A DNA stretch of 64,000 nucleotides, from contig CM068314.1 of NCBI GenBank assembly GCA_034766995.1, positions 22,486,126-22,550,125 on the forward strand, written 5' to 3'. This document shows, in pieces, positions 1 through 15,000 of this stretch. The DNA comes from Acanthacorydalis orientalis. Lineage: Eukaryota > Arthropoda > Insecta > Megaloptera > Corydalidae. Made by a program: the position numbers and the translations under genes. Positions within the stretch are counted from its first letter, which is position 1. Every line of letters begins with the position of its first letter. The notes below the pieces were generated by a model, which worked only from the letters and a program-made list of their open reading frames with translations, made no database searches and had not been told where the DNA came from.

Positions 1-3000
1 CATCTAACGATATACGACATTACCCATCTCGCACTTAATTTCGACTACTTATAGCCGAAAAACTGGTTGAAAAAAGGGTTTTTTGGGCAAAATAAGGCCA
101 TTTTGGCAAATAATCGGATCGAATCGCACACCACTTGATAGATAATTTCAAGACGCATCTAACGATATACGACATTACCCATCTCGCACTTAATTTCGAC
201 TACTTATAGCCGAAAAACTGGTTGAAAAAAGGGTTTTTTGGGCAAAATAAGGCCATTTTGGCAAATAATCGGATCGAATCGCACACCACTTGATAGATAA
301 TTTCAAGACGCATCTAACGATATACGACATTACCCATCTCGCACTTAATTTCGACTACTTATAGCCGAAAAACTGGTTGAAAAAAGGGTTTTTTGGGCAA
401 AATAAGGCCATTTTGGCAAATAATCGGATCGAATCGCACACCACTTGATAGATAATTTCAAGACGCATCTAACGATATACGACATTACCCATCTCGCACT
501 TAATTTCGACTACTTATAGCCGAAAAACTGGTTGAAAAAAGGGTTTTTTGGGCAAAATAAGGCCATTTTGGCAAATAATCGGATCGAATCGCACACCACT
601 TGATAGATAATTTCAAGACGCATCTAACGATATACGACATTACCCATCTCGCACTTAATTTCGACTACTTATAGCCGAAAAACTGGTTGAAAAAAGGGTT
701 TTTTGGGCAAAATAAGGCCATTTTGGCAAATAATCGGATCGAATCGCACACCACTTGATAGATAATTTCAAGACGCATCTAACGATATACGACATTACCC
801 ATCTCGCACTTAATTTCGACTACTTATAGCCGAAAAACTGGTTGAAAAAAGGGTTTTTTGGGCAAAATAAGGCCATTTTGGCAAATAATCGGATCGAATC
901 GCACACCACTTGATAGATAATTTCAAGACGCATCTAACGATATACGACATTACCCATCTCGCACTTAATTTCGACTACTTATAGCCGAAAAACTGGTTGA
1001 AAAAAGGGTGTTTTGGGGAAAATAAGGCCATTTTGGCAAATAATCGGATCGAATCGCACACCACTTGATAGATAATTTCAAGACGCATCTAACGATATAC
1101 GACATTACCCATCTCGCACTTAATTTCGACTACTTATAGCCGAAAAACTGGTTGAAAAAAGGGTTTTTTGGGCAAAATAAGGCCATTTTGGCAAATAATC
1201 GGATCGAATCGCACACCACTTGATAGATAATTTCAAGACGCATCTAACGATATACGACATTACCCATCTCGCACTTAATTTCGACTACTTATAGCCGAAA
1301 AACTGGTTGAAAAAAGGGTTTTTTGGGCAAAATAAGGCCATTTTGGCAAATAATCGGATCGAATCGCACACCACTTGATAGATAATTTCAAGACGCATCT
1401 AACGATATACGACATTACCCATCTCGCACTTAATTTCGACTACTTATAGCCGAAAAACTGGTTGAAAAAAGGGTTTTTTTGGGCAAAATAAGGCCATTTT
1501 GGCAAATAATCGGATCGAATCGCACACCACTTGATAGATAATTTCAAGACGCATCTAACGATATACGACATTACCCATCTCGCACTTAATTTCGACTACT
1601 TATAGCCGAAAAACTGGTTGAAAAAAGGGTTTTTTTGGGCAAAATAAGGCCATTTTGGCAAATAATCGGATCGAATCGCACACCACTTGATAGATAATTT
1701 CAAGACGCATCTAACGATATACGACATTACCCATCTCGCACTTAATTTCGACTACTTATAGCCGAAAAACTGGTTGAAAAAAGGGTTTTTTGGGCAAAAT
1801 AAGGCCATTTTGGCAAATAATCGGATCGAATCGCACACCACTTGATAGATAATTTCAAGACGCATCTAACGATATACGACATTACCCATCTCGCACTTAA
1901 TTTCGACTACTTATAGCCGAAAAACTGGTTGAAAAAAGGGTTTTTTTGGGCAAAATAAGGCCATTTTGGCAAATAATCGGATCGAATCGCACACCACTTG
2001 ATAGATAATTTCAAGACGCATCTAACGATATACGACATTACCCATCTCGCACTTAATTTCGACTACTTATAGCCGAAAAACTGGTTGAAAAAAGGGTTTT
2101 TTTGGGCAAAATAAGGCCATTTTGGCAAATAATCGGATCGAATCGCACACCACTTGATAGATAATTTCAAGACGCATCTAACGATATACGACATTACCCA
2201 TCTCGCACTTAATTTCGACTACTTATAGCCGAAAAACTGGTTGAAAAAAGGGTTTTTTTGGGCAAAATAAGGCCATTTTGGCAAATAATCGGATCGAATC
2301 GCACACCACTTGATAGATAATTTCAAGACGCATCTAACGATATACGACATTACCCATCTCGCACTTAATTTCGACTACTTATAGCCGAAAAACTGGTTGA
2401 AAAAAGGGTTTTTTGGGCAAAATAAGGCCATTTTGGCAAATAATCGGATCGAATCGCACACCACTTGATAGATAATTTCAAGACGCATCTAACGATATAC
2501 GACATTACCCATCTCGCACTTAATTTCGACTACTTATAGCCGAAAAACTGGTTGAAAAAAGGGTTTTTTTGGGCAAAATAAGGCCATTTTGGCAAATAAT
2601 CGGATCGAATCGCACACCACTTGATAGATAATTTCAAGACGCATCTAACGATATACGACATTACCCATCTCGCACTTAATTTCGACTACTTATAGCCGAA
2701 AAACTGGTTGAAAAAAGGGTTTTTTGGGCAAAATAAGGCCATTTTGGCAAATAATCGGATCGAATCGCACACCACTTGATAGATAATTTCAAGACGCATC
2801 TAACGATATACGACATTACCCATCTCGCACTTAATTTCGACTACTTATAGCCGAAAAACTGGTTGAAAAAAGGGTTTTTTGGGCAAAATAAGGCCATTTT
2901 GGCAAATAATCGGATCGAATCGCACACCACTTGATAGATAATTTCAAGACGCATCTAACGATATACGACATTACCCATCTCGCACTTAATTTCGACTACT

Positions 3001-6000
3001 TATAGCCGAAAAACTGGTTGAAAAAAGGGTTTTTTGGGCAAAATAAGGCCATTTTGGCAAATAATCGGATCGAATCGCACACCACTTGATAGATAATTTC
3101 AAGACGCATCTAACGATATACGACATTACCCATCTCGCACTTAATTTCGACTACTTATAGCCGAAAAACTGGTTGAAAAAAGGGTTTTTTGGGCAAAATA
3201 AGGCCATTTTGGCAAATAATCGGATCGAATCGCACACCACTTGATAGATAATTTCAAGACGCATCTAACGATATACGACATTACCCATCTCGCACTTAAT
3301 TTCGACTACTTATAGCCGAAAAACTGGTTGAAAAAAGGGTTTTTTTGGGCAAAATAAGGCCATTTTGGCAAATAATCGGATCGAATCGCACACCACTTGA
3401 TAGATAATTTCAAGACGCATCTAACGATATACGACATTACCCATCTCGCACTTAATTTCGACTACTTATAGCCGAAAAACTGGTTGAAAAAAGGGTTTTT
3501 TTGGGCAAAATAAGGCCATTTTGGCAAATAATCGGATCGAATCGCACACCACTTGATAGATAATTTCAAGACGCATCTAACGATATACGACATTACCCAT
3601 CTCGCACTTAATTTCGACTACTTATAGCCGAAAAACTGGTTGAAAAAAGGGTTTTTTGGGCAAAATAAGGCCATTTTGGCAAATAATCGGATCGAATCGC
3701 ACACCACTTGATAGATAATTTCAAGACGCATCTAACGATATACGACATTACCCATCTCGCACTTAATTTCGACTACTTATAGCCGAAAAACTGGTTGAAA
3801 AAAGGGTTTTTTGGGCAAAATAAGGCCATTTTGGCAAATAATCGGATCGAATCGCACACCACTTGATAGATAATTTCAAGACGCATCTAACGATATACGA
3901 CATTACCCATCTCGCACTTAATTTCGACTACTTATAGCCGAAAAACTGGTTGAAAAAAGGGTTTTTTGGGCAAAATAAGGCCATTTTGGCAAATAATCGG
4001 ATCGAATCGCACACCACTTGATAGATAATTTCAAGACGCATCTAACGATATACGACATTACCCATCTCGCACTTAATTTCGACTACTTATAGCCGAAAAA
4101 CTGGTTGAAAAAAGGGTTTTTTGGGCAAAATAAGGCCATTTTGGCAAATAATCGGATCGAATCGCACACCACTTGATAGATAATTTCAAGACGCATCTAA
4201 CGATATACGACATTACCCATCTCGCACTTAATTTCGACTACTTATAGCCGAAAAACTGGTTGAAAAAAGGGTTTTTTTGGGCAAAATAAGGCCATTTTGG
4301 CAAATAATCGGATCGAATCGCACACCACTTGATAGATAATTTCAAGACGCATCTAACGATATACGACATTACCCATCTCGCACTTAATTTCGACTACTTA
4401 TAGCCGAAAAACTGGTTGAAAAAAGGGTTTTTTGGGCAAAATAAGGCCATTTTGGCAAATAATCGGATCGAATCGCACACCACTTGATAGATAATTTCAA
4501 GACGCATCTAACGATATACGACATTACCCATCTCGCACTTAATTTCGACTACTTATAGCCGAAAAACTGGTTGAAAAAAGGGTTTTTTGGGCAAAATAAG
4601 GCCATTTTGGCAAATAATCGGATCGAATCGCACACCACTTGATAGATAATTTCAAGACGCATCTAACGATATACGACATTACCCATCTCGCACTTAATTT
4701 CGACTACTTATAGCCGAAAAACTGGTTGAAAAAAGGGTTTTTTTGGGCAAAATAAGGCCATTTTGGCAAATAATCGGATCGAATCGCACACCACTTGATA
4801 GATAATTTCAAGACGCATCTAACGATATACGACATTACCCATCTCGCACTTAATTTCGACTACTTATAGCCGAAAAACTGGTTGAAAAAAGGGTTTTTTG
4901 GGCAAAATAAGGCCATTTTGGCAAATAATCGGATCGAATCGCACACCACTTGATAGATAATTTCAAGACGCATCTAACGATATACGACATTACCCATCTC
5001 GCACTTAATTTCGACTACTTATAGCCGAAAAACTGGTTGAAAAAAGGGTTTTTTTGGGCAAAATAAGGCCATTTTGGCAAATAATCGGATCGAATCGCAC
5101 ACCACTTGATAGATAATTTCAAGACGCATCTAACGATATACGACATTACCCATCTCGCACTTAATTTCGACTACTTATAGCCGAAAAAACTGGTTGAAAA
5201 AAGGGTTTTTTGGGCAAAATAAGGCCATTTTGGCAAATAATCGGATCGAATCGCACACCACTTGATAGATAATTTCAAGACGCATCTAACGATATACGAC
5301 ATTACCCATCTCGCACTTAATTTCGACTACTTATAGCCGAAAAACTGGTTGAAAAAAGGGTTTTTTGGGCAAAATAAGGCCATTTTGGCAAATAATCGGA
5401 TCGAATCGCACACCACTTGATAGATAATTTCAAGACGCATCTAACGATATACGACATTACCCATCTCGCACTTAATTTCGACTACTTATAGCCGAAAAAC
5501 TGGTTGAAAAAAGGGTTTTTTGGGCAAAATAAGGCCATTTTGGCAAATAATCGGATCGAATCGCACACCACTTGATAGATAATTTCAAGACGCATCTAAC
5601 GATATACGACATTACCCATCTCGCACTTAATTTCGACTACTTATAGCCGAAAAACTGGTTGAAAAAAGGGTTTTTTGGGCAAAATAAGGCCATTTTGGCA
5701 AATAATCGGATCGAATCGCACACCACTTGATAGATAATTTCAAGACGCATCTAACGATATACGACATTACCCATCTCGCACTTAATTTCGACTACTTATA
5801 GCCGAAAAACTGGTTGAAAAAAGGGTTTTTTGGGCAAAATAAGGCCATTTTGGCAAATAATCGGATCGAATCGCACACCACTTGATAGATAATTTCAAGA
5901 CGCATCTAACGATATACGACATTACCCATCTCGCACTTAATTTCGACTACTTATAGCCGAAAAACTGGTTGAAAAAAGGGTTTTTTGGGCAAAATAAGGC

Positions 6001-9000
6001 CATTTTGGCAAATAATCGGATCGAATCGCACACCACTTGATAGATAATTTCAAGACGCATCTAACGATATACGACATTACCCATCTCGCACTTAATTTCG
6101 ACTACTTATAGCCGAAAAACTGGTTGAAAAAAGGGTTTTTTGGGCAAAATAAGGCCATTTTGGCAAATAATCGGATCGAATCGCACACCACTTGATAGAT
6201 AATTTCAAGACGCATCTAACGATATACGACATTACCCATCTCGCACTTAATTTCGACTACTTATAGCCGAAAAACTGGTTGAAAAAAGGGTTTTTTGGGC
6301 AAAATAAGGCCATTTTGGCAAATAATCGGATCGAATCGCACACCACTTGATAGATAATTTCAAGACGCATCTAACGATATACGACATTACCCATCTCGCA
6401 CTTAATTTCGACTACTTATAGCCGAAAAACTGGTTGAAAAAAGGGTTTTTTGGGCAAAATAAGGCCATTTTGGCAAATAATCGGATCGAATCGCACACCA
6501 CTTGATAGATAATTTCAAGACGCATCTAACGATATACGACATTACCCATCTCGCACTTAATTTCGACTACTTATAGCCGAAAAACTGGTTGAAAAAAGGG
6601 TTTTTTGGGCAAAATAAGGCCATTTTGGCAAATAATCGGATCGAATCGCACACCACTTGATAGATAATTTCAAGACGCATCTAACGATATACGACATTAC
6701 CCATCTCGCACTTAATTTCGACTACTTATAGCCGAAAAACTGGTTGAAAAAAGGGTTTTTTGGGCAAAATAAGGCCATTTTGGCAAATAATCGGATCGAA
6801 TCGCACACCACTTGATAGATAATTTCAAGACGCATCTAACGATATACGACATTACCCATCTCGCACTTAATTTCGACTACTTATAGCCGAAAAACTGGTT
6901 GAAAAAAGGGTTTTTTGGGCAAAATAAGGCCATTTTGGCAAATAATCGGATCGAATCGCACACCACTTGATAGATAATTTCAAGACGCATCTAACGATAT
7001 ACGACATTACCCATCTCGCACTTAATTTCGACTACTTATAGCCGAAAAACTGGTTGAAAAAAGGGTTTTTTTGGGCAAAATAAGGCCATTTTGGCAAATA
7101 ATCGGATCGAATCGCACACCACTTGATAGATAATTTCAAGACGCATCTAACGATATACGACATTACCCATCTCGCACTTAATTTCGACTACTTATAGCCG
7201 AAAAACTGGTTGAAAAAAGGGTTTTTTGGGCAAAATAAGGCCATTTTGGCAAATAATCGGATCGAATCGCACACCACTTGATAGATAATTTCAAGACGCA
7301 TCTAACGATATACGACATTACCCATCTCGCACTTAATTTCGACTACTTATAGCCGAAAAACTGGTTGAAAAAAGGGTTTTTTGGGCAAAATAAGGCCATT
7401 TTGGCAAATAATCGGATCGAATCGCACACCACTTGATAGATAATTTCAAGACGCATCTAACGATATACGACATTACCCATCTCGCACTTAATTTCGACTA
7501 CTTATAGCCGAAAAACTGGTTGAAAAAAGGGTTTTTTGGGCAAAATAAGGCCATTTTGGCAAATAATCGGATCGAATCGCACACCACTTGATAGATAATT
7601 TCAAGACGCATCTAACGATATACGACATTACCCATCTCGCACTTAATTTCGACTACTTATAGCCGAAAAACTGGTTGAAAAAAGGGTTTTTTGGGCAAAA
7701 TAAGGCCATTTTGGCAAATAATCGGATCGAATCGCACACCACTTGATAGATAATTTCAAGACGCATCTAACGATATACGACATTACCCATCTCGCACTTA
7801 ATTTCGACTACTTATAGCCGAAAAACTGGTTGAAAAAAGGGTTTTTTGGGCAAAATAAGGCCATTTTGGCAAATAATCGGATCGAATCGCACACCACTTG
7901 ATAGATAATTTCAAGACGCATCTAACGATATACGACATTACCCATCTCGCACTTAATTTCGACTACTTATAGCCGAAAAACTGGTTGAAAAAAGGGTTTT
8001 TTGGGCAAAATAAGGCCATTTTGGCAAATAATCGGATCGAATCGCACACCACTTGATAGATAATTTCAAGACGCATCTAACGATATACGACATTACCCAT
8101 CTCGCACTTAATTTCGACTACTTATAGCCGAAAAACTGGTTGAAAAAAGGGTTTTTTGGGCAAAATAAGGCCATTTTGGCAAATAATCGGATCGAATCGC
8201 ACACCACTTGATAGATAATTTCAAGACGCATCTAACGATATACGACATTACCCATCTCGCACTTAATTTCGACTACTTATAGCCGAAAAACTGGTTGAAA
8301 AAAGGGTTTTTTGGGCAAAATAAGGCCATTTTGGCAAATAATCGGATCGAATCGCACACCACTTGATAGATAATTTCAAGACGCATCTAACGATATACGA
8401 CATTACCCATCTCGCACTTAATTTCGACTACTTATAGCCGAAAAACTGGTTGAAAAAAGGGTTTTTTGGGCAAAATAAGGCCATTTTGGCAAATAATCGG
8501 ATCGAATCGCACACCACTTCATAGATAATTTCAAGACGCATCTAACGATATACGACATTACCCATCTCGCACTTAATTTCGACTACTTATAGCCGAAAAA
8601 CTGGTTGAAAAAAGGGTTTTTTGGGCAAAATAAGGCCATTTTGGCAAATAATCGGATCGAATCGCACACCACTTGATAGATAATTTCAAGACGCATCTAA
8701 CGATATACGACATTACCCATCTCGCACTTAATTTCGACTACTTATAGCCGAAAAACTGGTTGAAAAAAGGGTTTTTTGGGCAAAATAAGGCCATTTTGGC
8801 AAATAATCGGATCGAATCGCACACCACTTGATAGATAATTTCAAGACGCATCTAACGATATACGACATTACCCATCTCGCACTTAATTTCGACTACTTAT
8901 AGCCGAAAAACTGGTTGAAAAAAGGGTTTTTTGGGCAAAATAAGGCCATTTTGGCAAATAATCGGATCGAATCGCACACCACTTCATAGATAATTTCAAG

Positions 9001-12000
9001 ACGCATCTAACGATATACGACATTACCCATCTCGCACTTAATTTCGACTACTTATAGCCGAAAAACTGGTTGAAAAAAGGGTTTTTTGGGCAAAATAAGG
9101 CCATTTTGGCAAATAATCGGATCGAATCGCACACCACTTGATAGATAATTTCAAGACGCATCTAACGATATACGACATTACCCATCTCGCACTTAATTTC
9201 GACTACTTATAGCCGAAAAACTGGTTGAAAAAAGGGTTTTTTGGGCAAAATAAGGCCATTTTGGCAAATAATCGGATCGAATCGCACACCACTTGATAGA
9301 TAATTTCAAGACGCATCTAACGATATACGACATTACCCATCTCGCACTTAATTTCGACTACTTATAGCCGAAAAACTGGTTGAAAAAAGGGTTTTTTTGG
9401 GCAAAATAAGGCCATTTTGGCAAATAATCGGATCGAATCGCACACCACTTGATAGATAATTTCAAGACGCATCTAACGATATACGACATTACCCATCTCG
9501 CACTTAATTTCGACTACTTATAGCCGAAAAACTGGTTGAAAAAAGGGTTTTTTGGGCAAAATAAGGCCATTTTGGCAAATAATCGGATCGAATCGCACAC
9601 CACTTGATAGATAATTTCAAGACGCATCTAACGATATACGACATTACCCATCTCGCACTTAATTTCGACTACTTATAGCCGAAAAACTGGTTGAAAAAAG
9701 GGTTTTTTGGGCAAAATAAGGCCATTTTGGCAAATAATCGGATCGAATCGCACACCACTTGATAGATAATTTCAAGACGCATCTAACGATATACGACATT
9801 ACCCATCTCGCACTTAATTTCGACTACTTATAGCCGAAAAACTGGTTGAAAAAAGGGTTTTTTGGGCAAAATAAGGCCATTTTGGCAAATAATCGGATCG
9901 AATCGCACACCACTTGATAGATAATTTCAAGACGCATCTAACGATATACGACATTATCCATCTCGCACTTAATTTCGACTACTTATAGCCGAAAAACTGG
10001 TTGAAAAAAGGGTTTTTTGGGCAAAATAAGGCCATTTTGGCAAATAATCGGATCGAATCGCACACCACTTGATAGATAATTTCAAGACGCATCTAACGAT
10101 ATACGACATTACCCATCTCGCACTTAATTTCGACTACTTATAGCAGAAAAACTGGCTGAAAAAAGGGTTTTTTGGGCAAAATAAGGCCATTTTGGCAAAT
10201 AATCGGATCGAATCGCACACCACTTGATAGATAATTTCAAGACGCATCTAACGATATACGACATTACCCATCTCGCACTTAATTTCGACTACTTATAGCC
10301 GAAAAACTGGTTGAAAAAAGGGTTTTTTGGGCAAAATAAGGCCATTTTGGCAAATAATCGGATCGAATCGCACACCACTTGATAGATAATTTCAAGACGC
10401 ATCTAACGATATACGACATTACCCATCTCGCACTTAATTTCGACTACTTATAGCCGAAAAACTGGTTGAAAAAAGGGTTTTTTGGGCATAATATGGCCAT
10501 TTTGGCAAATAATCGGATCGAATCGCACACCACTTGATAGATAATTTCAAGACGCATCTAACGATATACGACATTACCCATCTCGCACTTAATTTCGACT
10601 ACTTATAGCCGAAAAACTGGTTGAAAAAAGGGTTTTTTGGGCAAAATAAGGCCATTTTGGCAAATAATCGGATCGAATCGCACACCACTTGATAGATAAT
10701 TTCAAGACGCATCTAACGATATACGACATTACCCATCTCGCACTTAATTTCGACTACTTATAGCCGAAAAACTGGTTGAAAAAAGGGTTTTTTGGGCAAA
10801 ATAAGGCCATTTTGGCAAATAATCGGATCGAATCGCACACCACTTGATAGATAATTTCAAGACGCATCTAACGATATACGACATTACCCATCTCGCACTT
10901 AATTTCGACTACTTATAGCCGAAAAACTGGTTGAAAAAAGGGTTTTTTGGGCAAAATAAGGCCATTTTGGCAAATAATCGGATCGAATCGCACACCACTT
11001 GATAGATAATTTCAAGACGCATCTAACGATATACGACATTACCCATCTCGCACTTAATTTCGACTACTTATAGCCGAAAAACTGGTTGAAAAAAGGGTTT
11101 TTTGGGCAAAATAAGGCCATTTTGGCAAATAATCGGATCGAATCGCACACCACTTGATAGATAATTTCAAGACGCATCTAACGATATACGACATTACCCA
11201 TCTCGCACTTAATTTCGACTACTTATAGCCGAAAAACTGGTTGAAAAAAGGGTTTTTTGGGCAAAATAAGGCCATTTTGGCAAATAATCGGATCGAATCG
11301 CACACCACTTGATAGATAATTTCAAGACGCATCTAACGATATACGACATTACCCATCTCGCACTTAATTTCGACTACTTATAGCCGAAAAACTGGCTGAA
11401 AAAAGGGTTTTTTTGGGCAAAATAAAGCCATTTTGGCAAATAATCGGATCGAATCGCACACCACTTGATAGATAATTTCAAGACGCATCTAACGATATAC
11501 GACATTACCCATCTCGCACTTAATTTCGACTACTTATAGCCGAAAAACTGGTTGAAAAAAGGGTTTTTTGGGCAAAATAAGGCCATTTTGGCAAATAATC
11601 GGATCGAATCGCACACCACTTCATAGATAATTTCAAGACGCATCTAACGATATACGACATTACCCATCTCGCACTTAATTTCGACTACTTATAGCCGAAA
11701 AACTGGTTGAAAAAAGGGTTTTTTGGGCAAAATAAGGCCATTTTGGCAAATAATCGGATCGAATCGCACACCACTTGATAGATAATTTCAAGACGCATCT
11801 AACGATATACGACATTACCCATCTCGCACTTAATTTCGACTACTTATAGCCGAAAAACTGGCTGAAAAAAGGGTTTTTTGGGCAAAATAAGGCCATTTTG
11901 GCAAATAATCGGATCGAATCGCACACCACTTGATAGATAATTTCAAGACGCATCTAACGATATACGACATTACCCATCTCGCACTTAATTTCGACTACTT

Positions 12001-15000
12001 ATAGCCGAAAAACTGGTTGAAAAAAGGGTTTTTTGGGCAAAATAAGGCCATTTTGGCAAATAATCGGATCGAATCGCACACCACTTGATAGATAATTTCA
12101 AGACGCATCTAACGATATACGACATTACCCATCTCGCACTTAATTTCGACTACTTATAGCCGAAAAACTGGTTGAAAAAAGGGTTTTTTGGGCAAAATAA
12201 GGCCATTTTGGCAAATAATCGGATCGAATCGCACACCACTTGATAGATAATTTCAAGACGCATCTAACGATATACGACATTACCCATCTCGCACTTAATT
12301 TCGACTACTTATAGCCGAAAAACTGGTTGAAAAAAGGGTTTTTTTGGGCAAAATAAGGCCATTTTGGCAAATAATCGGATCGAATCGCACACCACTTGAT
12401 AGATAATTTCAAGACGCATCTAACGATATACGACATTACCCATCTCGCACTTAATTTCGACTACTTATAGCCGAAAAACTGGTTGAAAAAAGGTTTTTTT
12501 GGGCAAAATAAGGCCATTTTGGCAAATAATCGGATCGAATCGCACACCACTTGATAGATAATTTCAAGACGCATCTAACGATATACGACATTACCCATCT
12601 CGCACTTAATTTCGACTACTTATAGCCGAAAAACTGGTTGAAAAAAGGGTTTTTTGGGCAAAATAAGGCCATTTTGGCAAATAATCGGATCGAATCGCAC
12701 ACCACTTGATAGATAATTTCAAGACGCATCTAACGATATACGACATTATCCATCTCGCACTTAATTTCGACTACTTATAGCCGAAAAACTGGTTGAAAAA
12801 AGGGTTTTTTGGGCAAAATAAGGCCATTTTGGCAAATAATCGGATCGAATCGCACACCACTTGATAGATAATTTCAAGACGCATCTAACGATATACGACA
12901 TTACCCATCTCGCACTTAATTTCGACTACTTATAGCCGAAAAACTGGTTGAAAAAAGGGTTTTTTGGGCAAAATAAGGCCATTTTGGCAAATAATCGGAT
13001 CGAATCGCACACCACTTGATAGATAATTTCAAGACGCATCTAACGATATACGACATTATCCATCTCGCACTTAATTTCGACTACTTATAGCCGAAAAACT
13101 GGTTGAAAAAAGGGTTTTTTGGGCAAAATAAGGCCATTTTGGCAAATAATCGGATCGAATCGCACACCACTTGATAGATAATTTCAAGACGCATCTAACG
13201 ATATACGACATTACCCATCTCGCACTTAATTTCGACTACTTATAGCCGAAAAACTGGTTGAAAAAAGGGTTTTTTGGGCAAAATAAGGCCATTTTGGCAA
13301 ATAATCGGATCGAATCGCACACCACTTGATAGATAATTTCAAGACGCATCTAACGATATACGACATTACCCATCTCGCACTTAATTTCGACTACTTATAG
13401 CCGAAAAACTGGTTGAAAAAAGGGTTTTTTGGGCAAAATAAGGCCATTTTGGCAAATAATCGGATCGAATCGCACACCACTTGATAGATAATTTCAAGAC
13501 GCATCTAACGATATACGACATTACCCATCTCGCACTTAATTTCGACTACTTATAGCCGAAAAACTGGTTGAAAAAAGGGTTTTTTGGGCAAAATAAGGCC
13601 ATTTTGGCAAATAATCGGATCGAATCGCACACCACTTGATAGATAATTTCAAGACGCATCTAACGATATACGACATTACCCATCTCGCACTTAATTTCGA
13701 CTACTTATAGCCGAAAAACTGGTTGAAAAAAGGGTTTTTTGGGCAAAATAAGGCCATTTTGGCAAATAATCGGATCGAATCGCACACCACTTGATAGATA
13801 ATTTCAAGACGCATCTAACGATATACGACATTACCCATCTCGCACTTAATTTCGACTACTTATAGCCGAAAAACTGGCTGAAAAAAGGGTTTTTTTGGGC
13901 AAAATAAAGCCATTTTGGCAAATAATCGGATCGAATCGCACACCACTTGATAGATAATTTCAAGACGCATCTAACGATATACGACATTATCCATCTCGCA
14001 CTTAATTTCGACTACTTATAGCCGAAAAACTGGTTGAAAAAAGGGTTTTTTGGGCAAAATAAGGCCATTTTGGCAAATAATCGGATCGAATCGCACACCA
14101 CTTGATAGATAATTTCAAGACGCATCTAACGATATACGACATTACCCATCTCGCACTTAATTTCGACTACTTATAGCCGAAAAACTGGTTGAAAAAAGGG
14201 TTTTTTGGGCAAAATAAGGCCATTTTGGCAAATAATCGGATCGAATCGCACACCACTTGATAGATAATTTCAAGACGCATCTAACGATATACGACATTAC
14301 CCATCTCGCACTTAATTTCGACTACTTATAGCCGAAAAACTGGTTGAAAAAAGGGTTTTTTGGGCAAAATAAGGCCATTTTGGCAAATAATCGGATCGAA
14401 TCGCACACCACTTGATAGATAATTTCAAGACGCATCTAACGATATACGACATTACCCATCTCGCACTTAATTTCGACTACTTATAGCCGAAAAACTGGTT
14501 GAAAAAAGGGTTTTTTGGGCAAAATAAGGCCATTTTGGCAAATAATCGGATCGAATCGCACACCACTTGATAGATAATTTCAAGACGCATCTAACGATAT
14601 ACGACATTACCCATCTCGCACTTAATTTCGACTACTTATAGCCGAAAAACTGGTTGAAAAAAGGGTTTTTTTGGGCATAATATGGCCATTTTGGCAAATA
14701 ATCGGATCGAATCGCACACCAGGTTATAGATAATTTCAAGACGCATCTAACGATATACGACATTACCCATCTCGCACTTAATTTCGACTACTTATAGCCG
14801 AAAAACTGGTTGAAAAAAGGGTTTTTTGGGCAAAATAAGGCCATTTTGGCAAATAATCGGATCGAATCGCACACCACTTGATAGATAATTTCAAGACGCA
14901 TCTAACGATATACGACATTACCCATCTCGCACTTAATTTCGACTACTTATAGCCGAAAAACTGGTTGAAAAAAGGGTTTTTTGGGCATAATATGGCCATT